Source of the DNA: JAAZMI01 sp050948785
Lineage (GTDB): Bacteria; Bacillota; Dethiobacteria; DTU022; UBA8154
DNA: 64,000 nucleotides
Direction of reading: 5' to 3'
Assembly (NCBI GenBank): GCA_050948785.1
Contig: JBMNEM010000004.1
Coordinates: 124,001 to 188,000, forward strand
Notes under the pieces: generated by a model
The model's database searches: none
The model's input: only the letters and a program-made list of their open reading frames with translations
Told to the model about the DNA's origin: nothing
Position numbers and translations under genes: made by a program
Shown: positions 52,515 through 59,962 of the stretch, piece by piece
How positions within the stretch are numbered: the stretch's first letter is position 1
Layout of the letters: each line of letters begins with the position of its first letter

Positions 52515-52683
52515 AGTTACTGTGCTCCTTTATAGTTAACTGTCTTCGACTAAATTATTCCTTTTTCTTCTCTTCTACCACTGTCGCCCAGGGACCGTTT
52601 TTTCTAATGAAAGGCTGCCTCTCCTTAAAACAGCTTTTACTTTTTCTATTATACCATGGAAACAATTTTAATAAAATGACCTA

Positions 52684-52738
52684 CCCACTGCTAAGCCCAT
52701 AGCGGACTTTCACCACCAAGCTATCGCCCCATGCCCGG
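52684..52738 (-). repeat. Dispersed repeat, decayed gene 3' end (copy 2)
   Basis: Reads GDSLVVKVRYGLSSG on the minus strand; related to 44040-44110. An inverted repeat GGTACCCT / AGGGTACC lies a little to its right (about 52797-52832). No intact gene is present between 52515 and 53072. Confidence 0.5.
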
Positions 52739-52854
52739 CACACAAAAAGAGGGACGGGAAGAATCTTCACACAGTCGCAGGGTCTTTATGGGAAACGGTA
52801 CCCTACTGATTTACAGCTCAAAGGGTACCATATATTTCCTGGGGTATTTGCCCA

Positions 52855-53008
52855 TTTTGTTGGGGTTTACATGATCCCTTGGCGTTAAGTATAATTCAGG
52901 TGAGGAAAGCGGGGCCATGTTTTACAGGAAACCGTTTCCAAGGCCAGAATCGGCGAGTATGAGATGATGAAGGCTTTAAAGCGTCTGTCTGGCTGCTTTT
53001 AAAAATAA
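52855..53008 (+). pseudogene. Internally deleted second copy of the DUF763 gene
   Basis: 52855-52915 repeats the 5' flank of the intact gene (GTTTACATGATCCCTTGGCG, TAAGTATAATTCAGG, GGAAAGCGGGG). It then jumps at about 52916 to the last 30 codons (LQETVSKARIGEYEMMKALK), ending at the shared TAAAAATAAATAA. Roughly 1 kb of coding sequence is missing. The final codons have also drifted. Confidence 0.85.
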
Positions 53009-53014
53009 ATAAAG

Positions 53015-53066
53015 GCCAGCTCTCTAAAATATTTTGGCGGACGAGCTGGCTCTTTCTTTTATTTTA
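53015..53066. terminator. Bidirectional terminator
   Basis: GCCAGCTC / GAGCTGGC with a 20-base loop and TCTTTCTTTTATTTT on the plus side. It follows the deleted DUF763 copy and closes the small minus-strand frame to its right. Confidence 0.7.
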
Positions 53067-53072
53067 CCAGTA

Positions 53073-53276
53073 TTAACTGAGTTTCAGGGTCTTTACAGCG
53101 ATGGGAAAGGCGATATAAATTGGACCCGTAGGGATAGTTCCAAAAACAAAGGCCAGGATAAGTCCCCTCGCTCCTGCTTTTTCATCTCCAGCGGAGCCGT
53201 AAGTATCCCCACCATCGTCACCTACTCCTTTCACCTCATTATTATTAATAACCAGGCATAATTTTTGAATGAGCAC
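53073..53276 (-). CDS. Possible small membrane protein or permease remnant
   Basis: A 67-codon frame whose last 32 residues (GLILAFVFGTIPTGPIYIAF, PIAVKTLKLS) form one plausible membrane helix; the N-terminal half is polar and not protein-like. An AAAGGAG inside the frame could instead serve an ATG in another frame at about 53192 (40 codons). No family is recognised. It may be the end of a lost permease gene. Confidence 0.25.
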   Translation of the reverse strand: MLIQKLCLVINNNEVKGVGDDGGDTYGSAGDEKAGARGLILAFVFGTIPTGPIYIAFPIAVKTLKLS

Positions 53277-53484
53277 TCATTCATCAACTTTAAAATTTTA
53301 CATTTACTTTTGCACCCTGAAAACGTCCGGATTTTCCTGAACCTCGGTAAAGTGCATAAGATAGTTCATCTTGGTACTATTGTGAATACCATTATCGCTC
53401 CCTCTAGATATAAAAATAAGCTATTGGACATCTAACAAAACCTGCTATAGAGTGAAATCATACTATACAGAGGAGAGTGATAGA

Positions 53485-54381
53485 ATGAGGGGGAAATTTT
53501 GGACAAGTATTTTACTGGTTTTACTCCTTGCCTTTTGTTTGTTATCTGGTTGTGCCGGCAACGAACAGCCGACGGCCAAAAAAATTTCCATAAAAATTGG
53601 CGGGTCAAGTACCATGGCCCCTATCATAGCCAAATGTGCGGATAATTTTACTGATGAGTTCAAGACCTGGGATAAGGTTGACGCCGGTTTACCGGAAGAA
53701 CCTATCGTCATCTACGTATCCACCGGTGGTTCCGGCTTTGGTATCAAATCAGCTCTAGACGGAACTTTTGACTTTGGTATGGTTACCAGGGATCTTAAAG
53801 ATGAGGAAAAAGACCAGTTTGCCAACGGTAGTATTGTTCAACTCGGCTCTGATGTACTGGATATCACCGTGAACTCTGCTAATCCGGTTGCTCAGGTCAA
53901 GCCCGACCTGAGCACAGAAGAACTGGTTGCTATTTTCTCCGGTGAGATCAAAACATGGAAAGAACTTGATCCTGCTCTGCCCGATCGCCCCATAATAGTT
54001 GCTGTGCGTGACGTCGGTGGCGGCGCCAGTGAAGTTTTCGATAAGGCCATCATGGGAGGAATTCCAATTTCACCTGAAGCCCTGCAGCTTCCTTCTATGG
54101 GTGCGCTGGCCGGTAAAGTCATAGATAACGCGGATACCATAGGTTATGTCTCCAGCGGGTTGGTTAATCAGAACCCGGATAAATTAATCCCCCTGAGCGT
54201 AGATGGCATTGCTCCTACACTCGAAAACATCAATTCCGGACAATATAAGATTGGCCGCCCCTTGTTGATTCTTAGTAAAAATGAACCGGACAGCTACGAA
54301 CAATCGTTTTTAGATTACCTGCAGTCTGACCAATGTATGAAAGTGGTAGAGGAGATGGGTTACATACCCGTTGCCCACTAA
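53485..54381 (+). CDS. pstS: Phosphate ABC transporter substrate-binding lipoprotein
   Basis: 298 residues. The lipobox LLSGC (Cys at about 23) indicates a lipoprotein. The PBP fold has IGGSSTMAPI (phosphate-binding loop), STGGSGFGIKSALDGTFDFG, FSGEIKTWKELDP, and VRDVGGGASEVFDKAIMGG. Captures phosphate outside the cell for PstCAB. ATG 53485 lies nine bases after GAGGAG; the longer frame from 53452 has no site. A hairpin terminator after its stop should raise its level over the downstream genes. Confidence 0.92.
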   Translation: MRGKFWTSILLVLLLAFCLLSGCAGNEQPTAKKISIKIGGSSTMAPIIAKCADNFTDEFKTWDKVDAGLPEEPIVIYVSTGGSGFGIKSALDGTFDFGMVTRDLKDEEKDQFANGSIVQLGSDVLDITVNSANPVAQVKPDLSTEELVAIFSGEIKTWKELDPALPDRPIIVAVRDVGGGASEVFDKAIMGGIPISPEALQLPSMGALAGKVIDNADTIGYVSSGLVNQNPDKLIPLSVDGIAPTLENINSGQYKIGRPLLILSKNEPDSYEQSFLDYLQSDQCMKVVEEMGYIPVAH

Positions 54382-54398
54382 AAGGCAGAAGTAATTAA

Positions 54399-54434
54399 AT
54401 AACGGGCAGGTCAGTCCCTGCTCGTTATTTTTTC
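54399..54434 (+). terminator. Intergenic terminator between pstS and pstC
   Basis: ATAACGGGCAGG / CCTGCTCGTTAT with a six-base loop and six T, 18 bases after pstS. Partial termination or RNA protection here would give more binding protein than permease, as is common in such operons. Confidence 0.85.
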
Positions 54435-54457
54435 ATTTTTAATAGAGAGGTAAAACC

Positions 54458-55357
54458 ATGCCAAAGCTAAATTTAAAACAGGATTTCAAGGAAAAAACTT
54501 TGAGCACCATTTACATCGGCACAGCCGTGCTCTCTGCTTTACTCTTACTGGCAATGCTCCTCTTTATCTTAAGGGAATCCTGGCCAATCTGGTCCCAGGT
54601 GGGGATCACAGGTTTTTTATGTGGGACAGCCTGGAAACCTGTAAGTACTCCGCCCCAAATGGGTATTGCGACTATGCTGGTCAGTACTCTCTGGGTAGCA
54701 GGAGGAGCTTTACTGATCGCTGCCCCGCTAGGCTTTGGCTGCGCAATATTTCTGGCGGAATTTGCCCCTGTCCCGTTGGCGGCCATCTTACGCCCGGTTT
54801 TGAATATGCTTACCGGTATACCTTCAGTTGTTTATGGTTTCCTGGGGGCAGCGGTGCTTATTAAATTCTTTGAATTAAAATTCGACCTGGCCAGCGGAGA
54901 ATCTCTTTTTGCCGCTTCCCTGGTACTGGCCATCATGGTCATTCCTTTTGTAGTGGCCAATTCTGAAGCAGCGCTGCGTTCGGTAGCGCCTGAATACCGC
55001 CAGTCAGGTATTGCTCTGGGTGTCTCCCAGCAGTACCTGACTCTACGGATTCTGGTTCCCATGGCCGGTAAAGGTATGCTGGGAGCGCTGGTACTGGCCT
55101 TCGGACGCGCAATGGGTGAAACCATGGCTGTCCTTATGTTAGCCGGCAATACCTTACAGTTGCCCTCTTCCTGGTTCAACAAAGGTGAACCTCTGCCGGC
55201 CCTAATTGCGCTGGAACTAGGCAGCGCCACTCCTGGCAGTGTCCATTACCAGGGACTGTTTGCAGCCGGCCTGGTGCTGATCCTCATGGTCCTGGCCGTT
55301 AATCTGGGGATAAACTTCCTCCTGCATCGGTTACAAAAAAGGGGGCATCTTTTTTGA
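54458..55357 (+). CDS. pstC: Phosphate ABC transporter permease PstC
   Basis: 299 residues with six membrane segments. The ABC permease EAA-type loop is SEAALRSVAPEYRQSGIALG near residue 170, and PSVVYGFLGAAVLIKFFELK follows the third segment. AGAGAGG lies eight bases before the ATG. Its stop overlaps the pstA TTG start by four bases. Confidence 0.93.
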   Translation: MPKLNLKQDFKEKTLSTIYIGTAVLSALLLLAMLLFILRESWPIWSQVGITGFLCGTAWKPVSTPPQMGIATMLVSTLWVAGGALLIAAPLGFGCAIFLAEFAPVPLAAILRPVLNMLTGIPSVVYGFLGAAVLIKFFELKFDLASGESLFAASLVLAIMVIPFVVANSEAALRSVAPEYRQSGIALGVSQQYLTLRILVPMAGKGMLGALVLAFGRAMGETMAVLMLAGNTLQLPSSWFNKGEPLPALIALELGSATPGSVHYQGLFAAGLVLILMVLAVNLGINFLLHRLQKRGHLF

Positions 55358-56199
55358 AGAAAAGAGCAATTATTGATAAGTTGATGATGGGATTTTTTTG
55401 GCTATCAGGCCTCTTTATACTGCTGGTTCTGCTGGCCATAATTTTGTACCTGATCTGGCGTGGGGGGCCTTTTATAAACAGGGAGTTTATATTGGGCAAC
55501 CCCAGTGGACTTCCCCTGGGCAGCGAAGGAGGAATATTTCCGGCGCTCAAAGGAACCCTGTGGCTGGTTCTGCTAGCTCTGGTTTTATCCATAGTTCCCG
55601 GCTTGTTAACAGCAATCTACCTGAGCGAATACGGCCGTAACAGACTTCTGGTAGAAATAATCAACCTTTTGGTCCAGAGCATGGCCGGGGTACCTTCTAT
55701 TGTGATCGGTTTATTTGTTTACGCCTTAGGGGTGGTTACACTGGGCTGGGGAATATCGCTGTTAGCCGGAGGCCTGGCTTTGGCAATCATGGTTTTTCCG
55801 GTTATCGTGGTCTCGAGCCGGGATGCTCTGCTGGCGATTGATGACAATTACCGGCTGGTGGCTAACTCCCTGGGGGTTTCCAAATCCTATACCCTGCACC
55901 GAGTAATACTACCGCGGGCTGCTGCCGGCATAACGGCCGGAGTCCTGCTGGCTCTGGGCTATGCAGCAGGAGCTACCGCCCCCATTATGGTCACCGCCGC
56001 CGCCATTAAAGCGAATTCATCAGGAGCGCTGTTAGAACCAGTAATGGCCTTGCCTTACCATCTCTATATCCTGTTTAATGAGCATATATCCATCAACCAG
56101 GCCTATGCTACCGCTCTGGTATTGGTGCTCCTGCTTCTTTTTATAAATATTCTGGCCTTGTGGCTTTACAGTTTACAGGAAAGGATTAATCGCAGGTGA
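55354..56199 (+). CDS. pstA: Phosphate ABC transporter permease PstA
   Basis: 281 residues with six membrane segments; the EAA-type loop is RDALLAIDDNYRLVANSLGV near residue 155, and AGVPSIVIGLFVYALGV precedes it. TTG start at 55354, overlapping the pstC stop, gives MKKRAIIDKL; no better start exists. Its stop overlaps pstB's GTG by four bases (GTGA), so pstC-pstA-pstB are translationally coupled. Confidence 0.92.
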   Translation: MKKRAIIDKLMMGFFWLSGLFILLVLLAIILYLIWRGGPFINREFILGNPSGLPLGSEGGIFPALKGTLWLVLLALVLSIVPGLLTAIYLSEYGRNRLLVEIINLLVQSMAGVPSIVIGLFVYALGVVTLGWGISLLAGGLALAIMVFPVIVVSSRDALLAIDDNYRLVANSLGVSKSYTLHRVILPRAAAGITAGVLLALGYAAGATAPIMVTAAAIKANSSGALLEPVMALPYHLYILFNEHISINQAYATALVLVLLLLFINILALWLYSLQERINRR

Positions 56200-56945
56200 A
56201 AGCTGTTGAACTTCTAGACTTTAGTACCTCTTACGGGTCTAAAGCAGTTCTGAAAAACGTGAATATCGGGTTTGAATCCAAGGCAATCAGTGCCATTGTC
56301 GGGCCCTCAGGATGCGGCAAAACCACTTTATTGCGCAGCATCAACCGTACTGCCGAGCTGGAGAAGGGTTTCAGCAGCCATGGAGAGATACGGGTCTTCG
56401 GTCAGTCAATTCTGGCCATCAAGAATGTCTCCGCTGTGCGCCGACAGATAGGCATGGTCTACCAGACCCCGGTAGCTTTACCGCTGAGTATCGAGGAAAA
56501 TGTGGCTTTCGGCCCCAGGTATTACGGAGTGAAAAACCGCCCGGAAAGAAAGGCCATAGTGGAAAACTGCCTGCACCAAGTAGCTCTTTGGGACGAAGTA
56601 AAAGACCGCCTTAAGCAACCAGCCTCAGAGCTATCAGGTGGGCAGAAGCAGCGCCTGGCCATAGCCCGGGCGCTGGCAGTGGAACCACAGGTGTTACTGC
56701 TGGATGAACCCTGCTCCAGTCTGGACCCGGCCTCCACCGCGCTGATTGAAGAATTGTTGAACAAGCTGGTTACGAAATTGTGTATCATAATCGTTACCCA
56801 TAACCTCTTTCAAGCCCGTCGCGTAGCAGACGAGACTGTATTTATGCTGGATGGCCAGGTGGTAGAAAAGGGACCCACCGGTAAACTTTTTACATCTCCA
56901 AGTAATAAAAAAACCCAGAGCTTTTTTTCCGGGTTATTCGGGTAA
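56196..56945 (+). CDS. pstB: Phosphate ABC transporter ATPase PstB
   Basis: 249 residues: Walker A GPSGCGKTTLLR (about 35-46), Q-loop GMVYQTPVALPLSIEENVAF, signature LSGGQKQRLAIARAL, Walker B VLLLDEPCSSLD, and switch His in IIVTHNLFQA. GTG start overlapping pstA. No phoU follows; after the stop there are about 200 bases to blaI. The PstB-typical AELEKGF ... GEIRVFG region supports phosphate over other anions. Confidence 0.92.
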   Translation: MKAVELLDFSTSYGSKAVLKNVNIGFESKAISAIVGPSGCGKTTLLRSINRTAELEKGFSSHGEIRVFGQSILAIKNVSAVRRQIGMVYQTPVALPLSIEENVAFGPRYYGVKNRPERKAIVENCLHQVALWDEVKDRLKQPASELSGGQKQRLAIARALAVEPQVLLLDEPCSSLDPASTALIEELLNKLVTKLCIIIVTHNLFQARRVADETVFMLDGQVVEKGPTGKLFTSPSNKKTQSFFSGLFG

Positions 56946-57044
56946 ACATCCCAGACCCGTAATATAAAAATAATCCCGTCGGTGCATAATTGCGTTTTCT
57001 CGGTGCGTCAATGCTTTAGCGGGTAACCTTTCTCTAGTTTCGCC

Positions 57045-57140
57045 TTTTTAGACAACTGTAAAAATATTTTTAGTGCCTATTGACTTTTGTTTTAGGCAAC
57101 TGTATAATATAAAAAACGCTTCTAGGCGGTTGTCTAAAAA
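57045..57140 (+). promoter_or_regulatory. blaI-blaR1 promoter with operator-like half sites
   Basis: TTGACT (57080-57085) and TATAAT (57103-57108) are 17 bases apart, a near-consensus sigma-A promoter. TTTTTAGACAACTG (about 57045-57058) is inverted at 57129-57140 (GGTTGTCTAAAA), and a third copy TTTAGGCAACTG lies between -35 and -10. This spacing of TAGACAACTG units looks like a BlaI-type autoregulatory operator. Confidence 0.75.
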
Positions 57141-57152
57141 GGAGGTGACGAT

Positions 57153-57530
57153 GTGCAGAGCATGAAAAAACTACCCGATACTGAGTTTGAAATCATGAAG
57201 GTGGTATGGGCAAACAAGCCGCCTATCACTACCAACATGATCATGGAGCAGTTGGGTAATGAAAGAAAATGGAAAGCGCCTACCGTTATTTCCCTGATGA
57301 TGCGAATGGTTAAACGGGGCTTTTTAAGGACAGAAAAAAAAGGTAAGGAGCGCATCTACTTTCCGCTCGTAGCAAAGAAGGATTATCTGAGGTTTGAAAC
57401 AGGCAATTTCATGAAACAGTACCACGAAAACTCTTTTCTTAGCTTTGTCAACACCCTGTACGATGGAAAGCAGCTCAGCGACAGTGATATTGAAGAATTG
57501 ATAGAATGGGTAAAACAACGGAGGGATTGA
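57153..57530 (+). CDS. BlaI/MecI family transcriptional repressor
   Basis: 125 residues. The winged helix is DTEFEIMKVVWANKPPITTN ... APTVISLMMRMVKRGFLRTE, and the dimerisation helices are SFVNTLYDGKQLSDSDIEEL. BlaI repressors are cleaved after a signal from the partner BlaR1-type protease. GTG start at 57153 with AAGGAGG seven bases upstream. The adjacent blaR1 starts two bases after its stop. The target sites are probably the half sites upstream. Confidence 0.9.
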   Translation: MQSMKKLPDTEFEIMKVVWANKPPITTNMIMEQLGNERKWKAPTVISLMMRMVKRGFLRTEKKGKERIYFPLVAKKDYLRFETGNFMKQYHENSFLSFVNTLYDGKQLSDSDIEELIEWVKQRRD

Positions 57531-57531
57531 C

Positions 57532-58947
57532 ATGCAAAGCTTTTTAAAGGCATTGATACAATGCTCCGTAACCATGTCGGTGCTTATACTCCTGTTGATT
57601 TTCATTACTCCGTTGCTGGAGAAAAAGTATGCGGCAAAATGGCGGTACTATGCGTGGCTGGTAATTGTGATCGGGCTGATTATCCCTTTCAGACCACACC
57701 TTGATACAGCTTTTATTCAAGTCGATGTACCTGTATCTCCAGCGGAGATTCAGCAGATTATGCCAGGCAATGCCGCAACAGATGCGATTGGTTCCAACAC
57801 AACCCAGCAGGCATTCCCAACAATTCCGGGATATCAACTGGCAGGCTGCTTATGGATTGCAGGAGCAGCCACAGTCATTACTTACTATACTTTGAAGCAC
57901 CGCCGTTTTATAAGGATGGCAAACCGGTGGGGCGAGAAAATCACAAATCAGCAAATGATAGATACTTTGCAGAGGCTAAAGGATGATCTGGGAATATCCA
58001 AAGAAGTAAAATTACAGGCGTGTCCTGTATCACAAACACCCATGTTAATTGGTTTTTTCCGGCCGGTCATTTTACTGCCGCCTACTGAAATCACTTGCGA
58101 CAGGTTGGCCCTCATTCTAAGGCATGAGCTGGTTCATTTAAAGAGAAACGACTTGTGGTACAAAGCATTGGTTCTACTGGCAACCGCCATCCACTGGTTT
58201 AATCCTGTTGTCTATCTTATGGCAAAAGCGATTGCCGTGCAGTGTGAAATTTCCTGTGATGAACTGGTTCTACAGGGAACAAGCTTTCAACAACGCAAGC
58301 AATACGGCGAAACCATTATGAGTGTACTTAAAGACGGGACCATGCTACAAACAGCGTTATCCACTAATTTTTATGGAGGGAAAAAAGATATGAAAACACG
58401 CCTTTTTTCAATCATGGACACGACAAAAAAGAAGGCTGGCATTACTATCTTTTGTGTTGCTCTTATTGCCACAATCGGGGTAGGGATTGTATTTGCCGCT
58501 AATTCTGCAAACAATTCTGCAAAAGAAACCGCCGCCGAGACAGAAATGTCATTCAATTCCACAGAGGATCCCCAAGGTGAATCCGCAGCAATTCATTATT
58601 CCATGGATAATTATTCTGATTTTTTAACGAAGGTCGAAAATGATCCGGCCCAGTATTATTATAACGACTGCTGGGTACGTTCTCTATATGATGAGAACGA
58701 TCAAATTCTTTATTTTAATGCTGTGGAAGATAAAGATGTTGTGGGCAAAGGAACACCTCTTTATCTTCAAACCGTACGAAATACAGTAACCAATGAGGTT
58801 GAAAAACTGATTGAAATGTCCGAAGATGAAGCCTGGCAACTAATAAACAACCCTGATAATAATCTTATTATAATGACAATTACTCCTCCAAGTCTGTACT
58901 TTCCTGCAGAAGAACAAGAAACTCTAGAACCTATGGAAATCGATTAA
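57532..58947 (+). CDS. BlaR1-type M56 metalloprotease sensor
   Basis: 471 residues. Three N-terminal membrane segments and a fourth near residue 300 surround the M56 zinc protease: HELVH in LILRHELVHLKRND (about 200) and the downstream ECDELV-like EISCDELVLQG. The C-terminal part (about 330-471) after the last helix is polar and extracellular; it is not the penicillin-binding sensor of classical BlaR1, so the signal differs. Its protease would cleave the BlaI partner. No resistance gene follows; the target gene is elsewhere or is the operon itself. Confidence 0.88.
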   Translation: MQSFLKALIQCSVTMSVLILLLIFITPLLEKKYAAKWRYYAWLVIVIGLIIPFRPHLDTAFIQVDVPVSPAEIQQIMPGNAATDAIGSNTTQQAFPTIPGYQLAGCLWIAGAATVITYYTLKHRRFIRMANRWGEKITNQQMIDTLQRLKDDLGISKEVKLQACPVSQTPMLIGFFRPVILLPPTEITCDRLALILRHELVHLKRNDLWYKALVLLATAIHWFNPVVYLMAKAIAVQCEISCDELVLQGTSFQQRKQYGETIMSVLKDGTMLQTALSTNFYGGKKDMKTRLFSIMDTTKKKAGITIFCVALIATIGVGIVFAANSANNSAKETAAETEMSFNSTEDPQGESAAIHYSMDNYSDFLTKVENDPAQYYYNDCWVRSLYDENDQILYFNAVEDKDVVGKGTPLYLQTVRNTVTNEVEKLIEMSEDEAWQLINNPDNNLIIMTITPPSLYFPAEEQETLEPMEID

Positions 58948-58974
58948 TAGCGGGTAAGTTTTCTATTCCAGTAA

Positions 58975-59022
58975 GGCCAAGGGGCTGCTCCTGGTTTTAG
59001 AAGCAGCCCCTTGGCCTTTTTT
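58975..59022 (+). terminator. Terminator hairpin (family copy 3)
   Basis: GGCCAAGGGGCTGCT / GCAGCCCCTTGGCC with six T, following blaR1 by about 28 bases. It is the longest stem of the three copies (40014, 42972, 58975). Confidence 0.85.
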
Positions 59023-59027
59023 AAACG

Positions 59028-59083
59028 TTACTTCCCGAAAACTTCGTGGTAATTGAGGATTTCCATGGTGTCACCCTTGAGGA
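59028..59083 (-). pseudogene. Short DUF3782-like 3' remnant
   Basis: The minus strand encodes KGDTMEILNYHEVFGK followed by stop at 59028, matching the end of the remnant at 43022. Only about 18 codons remain, cut by a REP-like copy on the right. Confidence 0.55.
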
Positions 59084-59117
59084 CAAGGGGAGGACAAGGG
59101 GACGCTTCTCCCGTCCC
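59081..59117. repeat. REP-like palindrome at the RAYT 3' end
   Basis: A partial GGACAAGGGG (59081-59090) and a full copy at 59092-59117, one base from the RAYT stop codon complement. The adjacent GTTA is conserved at 49161 too. Confidence 0.88.
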
Positions 59118-59118
59118 G

Positions 59119-59868
59119 TTAGAGTGCTCGTTCAATCACACCCTTGCTTACACCCAGCACCCTTGCTAGCTGCCTAATACTGGTTTTTTCATTTTTATAA
59201 AGTTGCCGGATCAGTAAATTACGTTTTTCCTTTGTTAATTTTTCAGTAAGCATAATCTCGTAGTTTTGCTGAATAATTTCTGCCAGCTCTCTATCCGTAA
59301 CTCTGTCCAAGGTTTGATACTCCAAGCAATTATCATCTTGTTGAATATTCATAAATGCTTCGAATTCTTTTTGGGAGTTGAAATAATCCTTGATTCTTTT
59401 TGTATCAATGTGAACAGTCTTGCCATTATATGCTTCGATGTATTGCAGATAGCTGCTCCAGGGATAACCTTTTGCTTTTATGACCAAGCCTGCTTTCACT
59501 GGATTTTGATGAATGTATCTAGCCACTGTCATCAGATAGGAATCTTTTTCTACAGGTTCGCTTCGGTAGCGGTTACGCAACAGGCGACCAGTTCTGCCAT
59601 GATGATGGTTATACCATAATACATATCCCACATTAATCCGCTTCATAGCGGTTCCAAGCTCTTCTATTTCTTCTAGTAATAAGTGAACATGGTTATCCAT
59701 CAAACAATAAGCTAAAAGAGCAAAACTTCCTTTTTCTTTGGCCTTTAATAACTGACTTATGAACTTTTTTTTGTCTCCATCTTCAAGAAAAATGTTTCGT
59801 TCATCGATCCCTTTCACCATGACATGATAGATACCTGTTTCACTTTTTTGTCGTGGTTGCCTTGGCAT
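59119..59868 (-). CDS. REP-associated tyrosine transposase (RAYT, Y1/IS200-like)
   Basis: About 249 residues. N-terminus MPRQPRQKSETGIYHVMVKG, the HUH motif in LMDNHVHLLLEE (His-x-His), catalytic Tyr in ARYIHQNPVKAGLV, and a C-terminal helix-turn-helix (TSIRQLARVLGVSKGVIERA). This order identifies a RAYT, which binds and mobilises REP palindromes rather than an IS end. ATG 59868 is chosen, nine bases after GAGGGTG. Inverted REP-like copies flank the gene at 59092 and 59907. Length and motifs are intact, so it could be active. Confidence 0.93.
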   Translation of the reverse strand: MPRQPRQKSETGIYHVMVKGIDERNIFLEDGDKKKFISQLLKAKEKGSFALLAYCLMDNHVHLLLEEIEELGTAMKRINVGYVLWYNHHHGRTGRLLRNRYRSEPVEKDSYLMTVARYIHQNPVKAGLVIKAKGYPWSSYLQYIEAYNGKTVHIDTKRIKDYFNSQKEFEAFMNIQQDDNCLEYQTLDRVTDRELAEIIQQNYEIMLTEKLTKEKRNLLIRQLYKNEKTSIRQLARVLGVSKGVIERAL

Positions 59869-59906
59869 AATATCACCCTCTTTAAGCATAACATAGGCAA
59901 AAAGAA

Positions 59907-59932
59907 GGGACAAGAGAAGCGTCCCCTTGTCC
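59907..59932. repeat. REP-like palindrome at the RAYT 5' end
   Basis: GGGACAAGAGAAGCGTCCCC-TTGTCC, the inverse of the copy at 59092, with a few changes. Together the two enclose the RAYT gene as inverted repeats. Confidence 0.88.
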
Positions 59933-59962
59933 TCGAGGTTATTTATACTGGATAAATATAGC

